Assembly (NCBI GenBank): GCA_018417955.1
Contig: JACTVC010000006.1
Location: forward strand, 1,054,001 to 1,118,000
Origin: Laccaria trichodermophora
Lineage: Eukaryota > Basidiomycota > Agaricomycetes > Agaricales > Hydnangiaceae
Direction of reading: 5' to 3'
Length of the DNA stretch: 64,000 nt
Positions 29,278-41,192 of the stretch are shown piece by piece; within the stretch, counting starts at the first letter, position 1; the number at the start of each line of letters is the position of its first letter. Made by a program: the position numbers and the translations under genes. The notes under the pieces are model-generated. The model saw nothing but the letters and a program-made list of their open reading frames with translations. It did no database searches and was not told where the DNA came from.

Positions 29278-29712
29278 CGGAGAAGAAAATATCCAGCCTT
29301 TTGCTTTGGTCCATAAATGCCAGGCTTACTCCGGCCCGAACTCTTCTCAATATCCACCAACTCAACCTCGACGGCGCTGTTGCGACCCTACAACACCGTC
29401 TTTCCTGACATATTGCAGTGGCGGTAACAGCCCAACAACACCTTCATTCGCGAAATCACCCTTGGTAGTTTCTGATCTCGTTGAGCACGATGCGCAACCC
29501 CTCTTCAGTGTCTTCACCCACGGTCTTCAACAACGATATTCAGTTGTGACTAGAGCGACTGCCTCGTCAGGACTTTTCCGATGTCCAACTCTCCAGCCTA
29601 GTACGTGGCTACAGGCTACCACCCAAAATAACAAGCATGAAACCAACTCCTTTCCAGACACCACCGTCGCAGAGATAAAGTCTCATCTTGTTTAAATAAA
29701 TACCTGTCGACC
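29278..29712. other. Spacer between DPH2 and the duplicated small gene
   Basis: The plus strand has an open frame ending at 29695 and another short frame starting at ATG 29318, but neither matches a family nor splices convincingly. It must hold the promoter of DPH2 and possibly of the gene at 29713. Confidence 0.35.
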
Positions 29713-30552
29713 ATGGCACCCATAACGTGAGTCTGAACATTTGACGCAATGAATGCAACTCATCATTTGACTACGTTTGTAGGGTGGATGTCTGCCAATT
29801 TGACGCCCCAAATGGCAAGGAGTTAACACGGCGGGAATTCACGTTCGAATTCAAGGATGGGCTCTATTTGAATCAGCTTCCTCTTGATCTCAGACCGGGA
29901 CATTACTATATATATCTGCTCATTTCTTCTTGGTGATGCTCATCTCCTCTGCTCCCATAGATAATCGCCAAAGGTGACCCATGTCTTTGGAAAGACACGA
30001 TTTTTGAGATCATTGACCACTTTGGCGTGAGGTATTATGCCCACGCCGCGGACTTTTACCTTTCAATCGAACCACAGCACTTTGTGCCCATGGAGAAAAT
30101 CGTCGAATGGGGGGTAATAATCTGGGAAAAGGGAAAACGTCCTTCTATCCAAGTAATCAGTACCTCGATTTCGAAATCTGACACCCTCCAAGCACTGAAT
30201 GAATTCAGGTACACTTGACCTACTTTTCATGTTCTGTTGCCCCAAGCAGATGTCGATGACAGGGAATCTCTTTCGTTGGGGACGTGTGGCAGGGATTCGC
30301 CTCCGTCAACGTTTAACAGGTTCAAAGGAATTTCAACTCGGCGCGCTGGACTACGATTATAAACCTGATTTTTCTGAATTTATGAAATCATCGACAGAGG
30401 ACACACCCCCCTCTGCTAGCTCACGGAGTAGCGCCCCTTCTGGAAGACACGGCGGGAGTCTCTCGTCGATCATTGGTCAGCCCGTCGACGCCGAGGAAGG
30501 AAGAGATGAAGATATGGCTGTCACTACAGAAGTACCCCGTTTTATTAAGTAG
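29713..30552 (+). CDS. Small protein of unknown function, copy 1 of a tandem pair
   Basis: I do not recognise this family. Exon 1 is only 14 nt (29713-29726, MAPIT with an intron inside the fifth codon); exon 2 starts at 29783 (VDVCQFDAPNGKELTRREFT, then FEFKDGLYLNQLPLDLRPG). A later exon reads IIAKGDPCLWKDTIFEIIDH and YYAHAADFYLSIEPQHFVPM; the last (from about 30270) FQLGALDYDYKPDFSEFMKS and a Ser-rich acidic tail to stop 30552. A degraded copy follows at about 30768-31494. The second intron has no clear GT donor in this copy although its acceptor is good, so this copy may also be damaged. I see no signal peptide or membrane span. Confidence 0.5.
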
Positions 30553-30767
30553 GACAATGGCACCTGGTACTCAAGCCCCTTCCGGGCGGTCAATCGGCCG
30601 AGCTGTCAAGAACACTCTCTACCCACTTCAGATAAATCATTGATTTATGGCTAGAGGTTTACAATAAATGGCAAGAACCGTCTAAATGTCCATTAACTTC
30701 GATGTCTTAAACTGACTCCTTTCTAGAATGGCTGAGAGAAAAGTCTTAGCTTGTCTATCTTCCAGCG

Positions 30768-31494
30768 TACTGTGGCACCCATCACGTTAGTCCCAGCATT
30801 TGATAAAAGAGATTCAAGTTTGACTTCATTGTAGGGTAAAACTCCGCCATTTTACCAGTACATATGGCGGAAGGCTGAATTGGCTATCATCCAAGTTATA
30901 CACCTTCGAATTTACGGATGGGATCGATCTGCAAAAACTTCCTCTTGATTTTGACGATCTGAGGGATGTCTGGGTATACATGCCTACTACTTCATGCTCG
31001 CTAACGCTCATCCCTTATAGATAATAACCAAGGGCGACTGGCAGCATAGCTGGCGCAACATCAAATGACTAAAAGCTCCTGGCCACCCCGACGTAATATA
31101 CGTTGCCCCCGGTCTTAATTTCTTCCATACAACAGATCGATTTCTGTCCACGAGTAAAATCTTGCAACAGAGGTTGATAACCTGGGAGGTTAGACAGGAA
31201 CCTTCCCTCCTAGTCATCCGTAAGTCACCCTCGATTGTGGACGTCTCATGCGACTCAGCAAAGTTAGGTTCATTCGACTTACTTGCATTGCTCTGTGACC
31301 ATCGGCGTAGGTCGATATTGGGTTGGGTCAAATTCTCGACGTGGTCGGTACGGTGCCGCCTCCATCGATTCGTCACGAGGGCAAAGGGTCCGTTCCAGCT
31401 CGGTGGGATGACCTACGGTCATGAACCTGACTTCTCCCAGTACATGAAGTCACAGACAGAAGGTACATCACTTCCCCCAGCCCCGTCTTCCTAG
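30768..31494 (+). pseudogene. Decayed second copy of the gene at 29713
   Basis: The start region repeats the first copy (TGGCACCCATCACG...) but ATG is GTG and the first donor is TT instead of GT. Recognisable parts are FTDGIDLQKLPLDFDDL and, at the end, FQLGGMTYGHEPDFSQYMKS with a short TEGTSLPPAPSS tail. The middle contains several stops and frame changes. Both copies lie in the same orientation about 1 kb apart, so a tandem duplication followed by decay is likely. Confidence 0.6.
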
Positions 31495-31952
31495 CCGTCG
31501 CGTGGCGGATTCTGACCCTACATGCCACTTGTGTCGTTACGCCATGTTTGAGCGAGGATGATGAATATACTATTAGGTTGTTTCCACCATTGCCTTGACA
31601 TGTTAGGTTGTGGCTAGCCAGGATAGCCGATACTGGATTTGATTGATGACGACGACAGAGACAAGGTGAAAATACAAGGAGAGAATAATAATGTTACGGG
31701 CTACGATTCGAAGGATATAAGATATGTACTGCTACTGAGTTGAACTCGACGGGGACTGCATGTCATTAGAGGTCGATGGGAACTGGAAAGGATGGAACGT
31801 CCACAATTCGAGAAGTCAAGGCAACGATTTGGAAGGGGGCAAGACTTTGACAGCTGGAGAGGGAAATCCTTAGGTTTAGGGAGACTGGGAAAAACTTCAT
31901 CTAGCTTCGTGTCCTTGGTATCATACACCCGTTTTCGACCTTGGCCAAGGGT
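31495..31952. other. Spacer between the decayed copy and TFIIS
   Basis: This region is downstream of both neighbours and holds their 3' ends. No gene is seen. Confidence 0.4.
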
Positions 31953-33349
31953 TTATGAGAATTTCCATCTTGGGGAGCATATCAGCTACGTGCCAGTATG
32001 AGAGGGTGATAGCAGCTTACCTGTTTCCACAGTTCGTGCAACTGTGTAGGGGAGTGGTCAGTAATCATATAGGAAGGGAAAGAGAGAAAAGGGCGTACGT
32101 TACGAAGGTCTATTATACTCGTTGGTCAGCTGTTGGTGGGAGGAGAGGAGAAAAAGCAAACGCACCGTCATAGGTTCATCGGCACTCCGCGTCTGAGCTT
32201 GGCGATAGCGGCACTTTCTCTGTAGCACGGTGAGTTGGCGGCCACATTATGAAATTAGTACGACACATACCTGTTTGCATCTGGAGCACTGGAACGCGTC
32301 CGTTTCGGCCTGCTGCTCCGCAGCAGCAAGAGAGTTGTGGAAGTTCTCTGCTCTGATCTTGTTATCGGCTGCCTTTCTCTCTTCTGAGGCCATTTCCTAC
32401 ACCAATTCAAACGATCAATCAAGTAAAAGTACAAGAACCTGCGTGGGGCCACCCACCTGGCTTGTCATCTTGGTAAACTTCTCGGCCTGTAATTCCCCGC
32501 TGACGATGCTCTCTCGTAGACTCGGATTGTTCTTGTCCTTCAAGTTGACGAAGAGAGACCGAATTTTGGATTTGTAGGCTGCCGTGACTCCATCGCAGTC
32601 GGCAAGCACTGAGGCCTCTATTGCTTTGGCGTGTTTTAGGATGAGTTCAACAGCTTTTCATGAACGTCAGTTAGGCAACGGAAGTAGGAAAAGTGAACTT
32701 ACGAGCACCAGAGTCGCTAGCGAGAGCGTCATAGATCAGCTCGGTACATTTGTCTCGGGTGCTGTCCCCTGTGTTGCCTTTGACGCCGTCACCTTTGGCG
32801 GTGCGCAATTCGACTTTGGCTGTAGTGGGCGTCGATGGCGTTCCAGGCGTGCTCGCGACGGATGCCTTGCGCTCTAGTAGACGATGAGCACACGATCTAG
32901 TCGATAATCCACGAGACCACTTACCTGGTCCCTTTCCATTTTGCTGTGGTGCCCTTGAATGATGAGCCCCCTTCGCCTTCTCCACGGCCACTTTCCACTT
33001 CTTCACAATCTCCTTTGCCAGATCAGCTACATGCTTCGCCGCGTGCGTTCTGAGCTTCCCAACTGCAAGCCCAGCTTTGCTCTCCTGTCAATCAGAGATA
33101 TCAGCACCGGAATAGGGAGTGAAAAAAGCAGAAAAAAAAAATGACGAGCAACACCCACCCTGAGGATAGATTCTGTGATTTCAAAGTCTTTCTTCAAGAT
33201 ATTTAAGACATCAATGATCTCCTGTAAGAAAAACGAGGATGAGAAACGCAGAGTAACGGGATTGGCAAAGGAAATTACAGTACCTGTTCATCAGCCGCAC
33301 TTTGCAGCTGTTTGACGAGTTTTTTTAACTCTAGAACATCGGCGGACAT
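31953..33349 (-). CDS. DST1: Transcription elongation factor S-II (TFIIS)
   Basis: TFIIS enters backtracked RNA polymerase II and stimulates cleavage of the nascent RNA. The N-terminal LW-type domain is read from MSADVLELKKLVKQLQSA through EIVKKWKVAVEKAKG; a Ser/Pro/Thr linker follows; the central domain contains TRDKCTELIYDALASDSG, YKSKIRSLFVNLKDKNNPSL and SGELQAEKFTKMTS. The C-terminal zinc ribbon is split by short introns: FQCSRCKQRKCRYRQAQTRS with the acidic tip SADEPMT, then TFVT, CTNCGNR and WKFS with stop TAA at 31953-31955. The catalytic acidic pair DE and four cysteines are all present. The last coding exon holds only about four codons. Divergent from PRP46 by about 170 bases, so the promoters may be shared. 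Confidence 0.93.
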
Positions 33350-33519
33350 GGGTGGCTACTGGCTATCTATCTGTATCGTACGAAGGAGGACGACTAGTGA
33401 CTCTTTTGTAGTAATTCCCTCAACCGCTTTGTCCAACGAAAAGACAAGAGGCAAGGTCAAGACAACAGAGACAAACACGTTATTCGCTGCTACAACCACC
33501 CTCGCAGCATCCCATAACA

Positions 33520-35216
33520 ATGACCACGGCGGCACTACCTCCTTTAGAACCCTTGTTGAGACGAAGCGCGAAAAGGACGCGAGATATATTTGCCTCAGAG
33601 TCGGAGGATATCTTGAAAGATGAGGAGACGAGGTATGCTTACTTGAATTGCTAAAGTATCTCTTTCTGACAATTTCATAGTACCCGCGTTCGCCTGGCTT
33701 GCAAAATACATGATGAATACCGCGACTACAAAGAACTACCGTCTGCTTTGCTTGCACAACAGGGTGTAGTCGGGCCCTCACGGCCAGGCGGTCCACCCCG
33801 AAAGATGATCACAGCAGGGGGTACGTTGCTCCAACTAACCTCGTTGCACCACAAACTCATAACCAACTTAGTGGACAGCAACACCTCCAAAATTATCGCA
33901 ACAATAGACAAAACCCCACAAGCACAACCATCCACATTCTCAACCTCTACTAAACTCACGCAAGCGCTGACACTACACAAAACCACACGGACAATCAAAC
34001 CTACCTATCACCCCCCTTGGAAACTCGTCCGCGTCATTTCTGGCCACCTAGGCTGGGTGAGGAGTGTTGCAGTTGAACCGGGGAACCAGTGGTTTGCCAC
34101 AGGCGCGGGCGATCGAGTTGTTAAAATCTGGGATCTGGCGTCGGGAGAGTTGAAGTTGTCGTTGACAGGCCATATATCCACTGTGCGCGGGTTGGCTGTA
34201 TCTTCAAGGCATCCATATCTATTTTCATGTGGGGAGGACAAGGTCTGTAGTCTTCGTTTTTTCCTGCAGTTTTGGTTCTGACTGACGTGTGGATCATAGA
34301 TGGTGAAATGTTGGGATCTAGAAGCCAACAAAGTCATCCGACACTATCACGGACACCTATCAGGTGTATACTCTCTCTCTCTACACCCAACCCTCGACGT
34401 CCTCGTCACAGCCGGCCGAGATGCATCCGCTCGAGTCTGGGACATGAGGACCAAAGCCCAGATCCACGTCCTCGCCGGGCACACGGCAACAGTAGCAGAC
34501 GTGAAATGCCAGGAGTCTGACCCCCAAGTCATAACAGGCAGCATGGATTCTACAGTGCGGTGCGTCTATCCTCATCCTCGCCGTTTTCAGAGCACTCACG
34601 AATTGATGCAGATTATGGGATCTAGCAGCCGGTAAAACGATGGTTACACTAACCCACCACAAAAAGTCCGTTCGCGCACTCGCCATCCACCCGACCGAAT
34701 ACTCCTTTGCCTCTGGGTCGGCTGGGGGTAACAACATCAAAAAGTGGAAATGCCCCGAAGGCTCGTTCGTGTTCAACTTTAGCGGGCACAACGCCATCAT
34801 CAACACGCTCTCCGTCAATGCCGAGGGGGTGTTCTTTTCCGGCGGTACGTCCCGCATTCCCTTCCGTCTTCCCGCATAGTCTCCCTTTTTTCTTTTCTTC
34901 TTCTTTCTTCTGTTGGGGCTAAAATGTTAAAATCTAAAAAATTCAGGTGACAACGGCACCCTTACGTTCTGGGACTACAACACCGGCACGCCGTTCCAGA
35001 ACATGGACGACGTTCCGCAACCTGGCTCGCTCGAAGCCGAGGCGGGCGTGTTCTGTTCGACGTTTGACCAGACGGGGACAAGGTTAATTACCGGCGGTGC
35101 TGATAAGACTATCAAGGTCGGTGTCTTTTTTTTTTCTCCCTTTGTTGCTTTCTTTGTTGGTGCCATAGTGCTGATACATCGGTTCCTTTTAGGTCTACGC
35201 AGAGCAGTCCCAGTAG
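33520..35216 (+). CDS. PRP46: Pre-mRNA splicing factor Prp46/PLRG1, WD40 protein (453 aa)
   Basis: Prp46 is a WD-repeat component of the Prp19-associated complex, needed for spliceosome activation in the nucleus. I place exons at 33520-33632, 33681-34242, 34300-34559, 34612-34844, 34947-35116 and 35193-35216; the joined length is divisible by three. The N-terminal part contains [20 protein letters not shown]; the propeller begins [20 protein letters not shown] and continues with [85 protein letters not shown] and a last [15 protein letters not shown]. The length fits the family, a little shorter at the N-terminus. All introns are GT-AG. Confidence 0.92.
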
Positions 35217-35890
35217 CCCTGTTTTGTACATTATGCCCGATCTTCCCCCTTGTTTTATTCAGTCATATTGATTGTATGTCATACTGCCTTGCCCTTGTCT
35301 CCCCTTCCGAGATAAGGCTTCCTATCTCGTAGTATGCGGAATATCTGGCCTCCGAGTAGGAACGCGTGGTACATACTCGTGCCAAATGCCATTTCGGTCC
35401 CTGTGCGGAAAATTTAAAAGACAGAGCGCGTTCGCCGTTCAGGGTGATAATCAGTTGCAATACTTGGACCCACAAGTCTTATTTGAATTGTAGAAATTCA
35501 AATTTCTTAATGATGGCCATGCCAACCACGCGTCCTATGCTCCCTATTTCGAGGGTTCGTAGGGTTCCTTCACGATCTTGTGACCTTTTTTCTAGGAAGT
35601 GACGGTTCTATATTCAGCATGAATATTTCGAGAACGTGCGGCAGCGATATATACTAACAAAGAAATCCGTAAAGAAAGAAAGAAGAAAAAACCAAGTAAA
35701 CGTAGAGAAAGCAGTATAACACAGCGTCCCATACAGTAACTAATAAAACAACATCGGTAGTGGTATCAGAAACTCTCAAAACCCAACCCAAACAAGTGGG
35801 AAAAAAAGTGCTATGATACAGATGGGGTCAGAAAGAAAGCGTTCACAGCAGAGATGGAGTCATGAGTTCAGAAGCTTTCCACAGGTATGC
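35217..35890. other. Convergent 3' spacer between PRP46 and the MED25-type gene
   Basis: Both neighbouring genes end here, so this holds two 3' untranslated regions. No ORF of interest is seen. Confidence 0.5.
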
Positions 35891-38474
35891 TCACCCAGCC
35901 CACCCAGTGAGAGAGGAAGAAGTCCCGGGAGAGAACGTATTCGAGTACGCAAGGGTGCAATGCGCAGGTGGTTTGTGCTCCATAATCGCATATTTCAGTG
36001 TCGGCTGCAGCTGGCTGCTGTGCCCATAATACTGCGGTCCTCCACCCTCAGATACCTGCTGAACGGGGGCAGAAGGCGAAGGCCCGTCAGGCCTACCCCT
36101 CGACGCATAGAGCCCTCCTAGTTGCTGTCCAGGCAGCGAATCCGATCCATTGATGTAGAGCTCTCCTCCACACGGAGAAAGAGCCGTCTGCGCGGTAATT
36201 GGATTTGAAGGCTCCGTGGGGACGTTGGAAGGGACAGCTTTTACTGATTGCCCCAATGCTGGATAATCTGGGTAACCGGGGAGGACCTCCTGTTCAAATA
36301 GAGCTGTCGTAGCAGCAACGTACTCCTTTTCAAAAGTGAACGGGATCTCGTCCTCCTCTGCATATGAACGCGACTTTTTGAGAGGTGGTCTGATAGGTTC
36401 AAGCTCGGAGACGGGTGCTGGAGGCTGAGGTTGCGTGTGTAGGCCATTCGTCACTTCGACACCTCCTCCAGAAGGAGGGAATGGTGGATGTGTGTAAATA
36501 TTGGACTCGATAGGTTGCAGAGTAGGGTATGATAGCTGCGGATATGATATCATTGCCATGGTTTGTTGAGGCTGATGTTGAAGGTGAGGCTGCAGCTGCT
36601 GAGGGGGAATCTGTGGAGGGGATAACGATCCCATTGGTGGCTGGGGGAGATGTTGTCGCTCCTGGGACTGCAGACCCATCTGAGGAGCTTGAGGGTCAGG
36701 ATCACAGTACTGATGAGGATTGCTGGGGTAAAGTGGTTGCGATGTCACCGGGAAATATGACACAGATAGAGGAGCCCCGGAGGAGGCATAGCCTGGTGTG
36801 TAGGTTTGTGGTTGCTGAAGCCATGCTGGATCACCAGGACTTCCACCACCGTGTAGAGGTGTCAAGGTCATGGGTACAATAGGTGTAGTGTTTTTAGGCG
36901 TGCTAGGAACGCCATAATAATCATCCCCAGTCGGGGACACGGGAGACGGGTAATCATATGGGCTGGCGGGTGACATCTCGTTGAAGGTAGTAATTGAGGC
37001 GGGCGAAGAAATTAGCCCAGGCCCAGCACTACCAACATCATTCTCGGGTGAAGGCCGCCGCGATCCGCGCCGTGGATATCCTAACTGGCGACGAGGATGA
37101 AGCTCAGTAGGACTCCCCTGACCAACACGTAGCATACGTTCAGCCTTTGATCGTGATACCGCTCGGCCACTCTGCGTTAGTTCTGGGTGTTGCAAAGGCA
37201 TCGGCATCGTCAAAGGAGCCGGAATCTTGCGGTGTCTGTCGCGGACGCGTTCCTCACGGAAGAAAGGGGCTCGTACAGGCTTTGCACCATACACCTTTTT
37301 CTTCGTTAACCCGTGTTTCTGCTGCAATTGGGTCACTAGGCTTGGTGCATTGTCTGATTCAACGCAGGCGCTGGGTGAAGGTGCGGATTCGTCAAGTAAT
37401 TCCAGCGATTCTGTGTACTGGCTGTCAAGAGGAAATGTGTTGCGTCGTGAGGGTGTAATTCTTTGAGGTTGCTAAATATGTAGAAGATGAGAATCAATTG
37501 CAGCTGTTAAGGTCATTTGATAATTTTACGTACATTGTGGGTGAGGGCTGGGATAAAGTCTATGATTAGTGACAGAACAACAAAACCTACAAACTTCAGA
37601 ACATACCTCCGTCCGGATAGAACTGGTGATTTGGCTGGACTGATAGACGGAAGGTGACTCGACCTCGGTCGATGGGAAAAGGTGGGTATCCCTCGACGGC
37701 ACCCTGGAGACGGGCCTGACAATTCGAAGTCAGCACGCCAACCATCGGACGTACAGATTTTGAAGCCCACCGTCTCTTCAAATAGAAAAGTCAGGGAGGT
37801 CATATCTTCATTCGGACTCATGACAATATGACAGTGTATGTTTGCCTTGAATGACAAATCAGACGGATTCTGCGGGTTTAACTTGGTCAATCGTACCTGA
37901 GCCATCTTTTGCGCCAGCAATGACCAAGTTGTAAAGTTGTTACCACCCCCCATACCATCATCTGACGGCGTGCTCGCGGCAACAATGATCAGGTGAAGGG
38001 CAGCTGGTCGACCTTGAGACTCGACGGAGATCAAGCACTGTGGGGATGATCAAAACCACCCATTCTATGACAGGATCAATGACGCTTACATCGATTCCAG
38101 TGCTAATCTTAGCAACACTAAGCTTGTTGTTTGGTAAACCATTGAACCTCAAATCTCTCAAACCCTCATGTAAGCCATTATACTGCCGAGGAAACGAAGA
38201 CTGTGTCCCTTGTGAGGGATAGCTCTCCAGCACCAAAGATATTATCTGTAAGGCGTCAACAATCTATCACTTACTCTGCACTTCAAGTGCGTCGTTGACA
38301 TACTGGGGTAGGAGCGTTCGTCTTCTCTATGTTGTCGACCAATTTGGTCAAGTAAAGATCTCGGAGATCAGGCCAGATGAACGACATGGGTTGAGAATTT
38401 TCAACTAGTAGCAGTACCGCTATCGCCTGATGAGGCGAAGCGGTTTCAAAAGGAGAGCCAGCCGCCATATACAT
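35891..38474 (-). CDS. MED25-type Mediator subunit with von Willebrand factor A domain
   Basis: Mediator bridges activators and RNA polymerase II; MED25 proteins start with a vWA domain that docks to the complex. The start ATG is at 38474 (MYMAAGSPFETASPHQAIAV, LLLVENSQPMSFIWPDLRDL), followed by exons with SSFPRQYNGLHEGLRDLRFN, LSVAKISTGID, CLISVESQGRPAALHLIIVA and WSLLAQKMAQVRLTKLNP. The long last exon (37336 or slightly before, to 35891) is Pro/Gln/Ser-rich and disordered, with LPQPPMGSLSPPQIPPQQLQ. At least four introns are needed. The assignment rests on the vWA-like N-terminus plus low-complexity tail as in Agaricomycete MED25 proteins; another vWA protein is possible. Confidence 0.6.
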
Positions 38475-39714
38475 CACAGTCTTTCAGCAATAAACGGCAC
38501 AAGACACGCAAGTAAACAAGAGTGTGCGGTCAAAGTTCGTGAATGATGACGATATGAGGCTAGCGAAGGACAATGAGATGGAAGTAAGTAGGTTGAGGAG
38601 ATGGTAACCAAACCGTGAGCAAATTGGGCTTGGAATTGTGGATCCTTATGGGACCAGTCGGACTTTCTAATTGGCAACCCTTGACGATTAACGACAAATT
38701 ATATTCTTCCATGTCAGAAAAATTCTCACCAGTATAGTCTGATCCGGTTGTTTCGATCTGGACGGCGAGGCTAATTTCCCTCTCTACACCAGTGGCTCAC
38801 GAAGTCCCGGACGAGGCCTTTGCGAAGTGTACGACTCGTACGAGGAACCCTTCAGTCAGCCGAATTCCTGCTACCCGTCGAAGCCTGGACACACAGAAAT
38901 GGGGATCAAGAATCTTCAGCCTTTTGGGAAGAGAGTTCAAAGCCTGGTTCAATAAGGTTTTTGGAGGTTGCTGGCACTGAGAAAGGTTGAGAAGGCACGA
39001 AATGACTGGAAATAGCAACGCGCATCGCACGAGCCTTACCGCACGTGTTGTGACTTTTGGGATGGCAATCACATCAGCTGCTGCTTTACAGCTTACTCAA
39101 CCTCATTGGAAATCGTTGTGCTTAGCCTCTATAGGGAACTGTCCGCAACTCCGTACAACTCCTTATGCCATTCTATGTCATATCGATGCTATCCGGCCTC
39201 CATTCAGAACGGCTCTTACCACTTCCGGACATTTAAAAGTCTTCAATCAACCGGCGAGTGCCGCTGAGTTCCGCTGCGGCTCGCGAGGGGCAGGAGGCTG
39301 CAGGAGGTCGGTCAAGAATTTCAACTTAAGGAACACCAGAAAGCCCGAAATTTACAAAACGAGGCCCACAAGACGAATGTTAAATAAATCTAGTAGCCGT
39401 TTCCAAGCCGGTCAGATGTTCCCCATGGACATTTGGACGATGACTTCAAATTCTTCTTTGAAGCTGCAGTGAACTTCAAATTTTACGGGCAGTATTCCAC
39501 CTATTGCTGGGTGGGAAACCATTGAACAATTTTCCGACAGGGATCAATATATATATCACTGCTTGCGGAATGCAGCATGCCAAGAGCAAGGTATTTGAAA
39601 AGGGCGGTCCTGGCTGTTCATTATCTGTGTCAAATGTCTAGATGAGGGCCGCCGTCAGCGGCTTGGACTTGAGCTTGAGCAACAGCGTTGACACAAAGAC
39701 TAATATCCAGCCAT
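38475..39714. other. 1.2-kb spacer with weak ORFs
   Basis: Plus-strand frames at 38792-38980 (62 codons, ending FNKVFGGCWH) and 38987-39472 (161 codons) are open but match nothing I know, and their splicing is unclear. They could be a small fungal gene. The divergent promoter of the MED25-type gene also lies here. Confidence 0.3.
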
Positions 39715-40497
39715 CTACTTTAACCTAACCATTATCGCATCAACATGCTCCCTTCCACTACTTTCCCAGTCATCCCAACAAATGCTCAACATCGCCGTAT
39801 CTCTTCCCACACACCCTGCTCTCGGATCACCATCTCTCTCACCTTTCTTATTCCCAGCATCATCCTTACCAATCGGCAAGACTCTATCCCACCTCAAAAC
39901 AGCTTCTAGTTTAAACCCCATACGCTCGGCCGAGCAAACACTGGCTTTATTGAGCGCATTCGCTTGCCAAACTGCGCGTCGCAAGCCGAGACCACCGTCA
40001 ACAGGTAAATCAAGCGCATGTAGAGAAGAAGTCCGACTGCGTTTGAAGTAACGTGTGTGCGTTGGAATGAGGGTAGGATCATGATAAATCCAATCTCTAT
40101 TGCGAGATTCGTCCGGGAAGAGTTGAGTAGGCCAACTACTCCAGCGAGGGCGCCGTCATTTTCTACTTGTTTCGCGTCACTCGCGCGTCTCGTTTTGTCA
40201 AAGATCGCAAAAAGAATTTCGCCAGGATTCTTGCGGATACGCCCTTCAATCAGTGTATCAACAAAATCCTCGACTGCTTCGAAAGGTCCAAATGGAAGGT
40301 ATGTGAAAATCTCGGGGTGTAATTTTGCTGCAGAGAAAAATGTTTCCGCGTGCTTCCAGGGCTATGGGGAGTTTAGCGTCGATTTTTCTGATTGAATTGA
40401 TAATTACTATGAATGGCGTTAATTTAACGCGTTCGCTTTCAAAAGCCTCCGGGATTGGAAAGCAAAAGTTGATATCATACGGTCCTTCTGCAGACAT
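39715..40497 (-). CDS. GNAT-family N-acetyltransferase (Acetyltransf_3 / RimJ-type)
   Basis: GNAT enzymes move an acetyl group from acetyl-CoA to an amine; the substrate here is unknown. Exon 1 (start 40497) gives MSAEGPYDINFCFPIPEAFE and SERVKLTPFI; after an intron with donor GTAATT the frame PWKHAETFFSAAKLHPEIFT then YLPFGPFEAVEDFVDTLIEG continues. The following parts contain LAGVVGLLNSSRTNLAIEIG (the beta-4/5 region) and, in the last exon, LRRAVWQANALNKASVCSAE and RMGFKLEAVLRWDRVLP, the usual end of this family, then GRDTAMLSICWDDWE and stop 39715-39717. About 230 residues, normal for the family. Confidence 0.82.
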
Positions 40498-40841
40498 GGG
40501 TATCAGAAGATGTGTTGTCGAGTCAGAAGTACTTATTGAGTCACGTTCGACACGATCGCGACCTGCACCGTGCACGTGCCGGTGTGACCTGGTCTCGTGA
40601 TACAGGGGAGCCTATGATGTCACTACGTTGTACTATGACGCAGTAACTTTGAGAATCCAGATGACGCTAATGATAACGTTCTCTTCCAAGTGTGCTTCCA
40701 ACTGCGACGTCATGCTCCCCGGCAAGCTATAAACGACGCTTTTCAATAGCATTGAAGGTATCCTCCGCCCTTTCATACCCAACTATATTCAGACTCACAC
40801 ACCACTTTTTACGCCCTCACAAATACTCATCTTGAACAACT

Positions 40842-41192
40842 ATGGTGAGCGCGGCGAACCCTGCATGCACCCCTTCCTCACCTTCAGTTTGCTGACTTTT
40901 GTTTTTTTGCCGACGTCAGGGTTCCATATTTTCAGCGATCGGCGCTGGCATCAATTCCGTCGTATCTGCAATTGCGGCCGTCATCATGGCAATAGTAGGC
41001 GCAATCGTAACGGTTCGTTGTCCCCACCATTGTGTATCACAGCGACCTTATCATGAATTGTATCATTTCTAGGTTATCGTCACTATCTTCGACGTAATAG
41101 TAGACATTCTTTGCTGCAGATGCTTTGGCTCGCGCAGTTCTAGTCGCCGTACTGGACGGTCCAGGAGGGGAAGAAGATCGGCAGTTTACTAG
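40842..41192 (+). CDS. 71-residue hydrophobic small protein, common in Agaricomycetes
   Basis: The function is unknown. The predicted exons are 40842-40844 (the ATG alone), 40920-41012 and 41073-41192. The joined product starts MGSIFSAIGAGINSVVSAI, continues AAVIMAIVGAIVTVIVTIFD and VIVDILCC, and ends in a basic Arg/Ser tail (SSSRRTGRSRRGRRSAVY). It has one long hydrophobic stretch and a CCRC motif next to it, so membrane association with palmitoylation is plausible but not shown. I recall similar short proteins with the same layout in mushroom genomes. It is too small for ordinary ORF finding. A TATA-like CTATAAA is seen at 40729. Confidence 0.75.

Noticed and set aside
29189..29695. Plus-strand 168-codon ORF overlapping the DPH2 start
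   Set aside because: Its first part is antisense to DPH2 exon 1 and the rest has no recognisable domain or plausible splice model.
33356..33796. Minus-strand 146-codon ORF between TFIIS and PRP46
   Set aside because: It overlaps the spliced PRP46 exons on the other strand, whose protein is clearly conserved.
37147..37466. Plus-strand frames over the MED25-type gene
   Set aside because: They are antisense shadows of a long, low-complexity exon.
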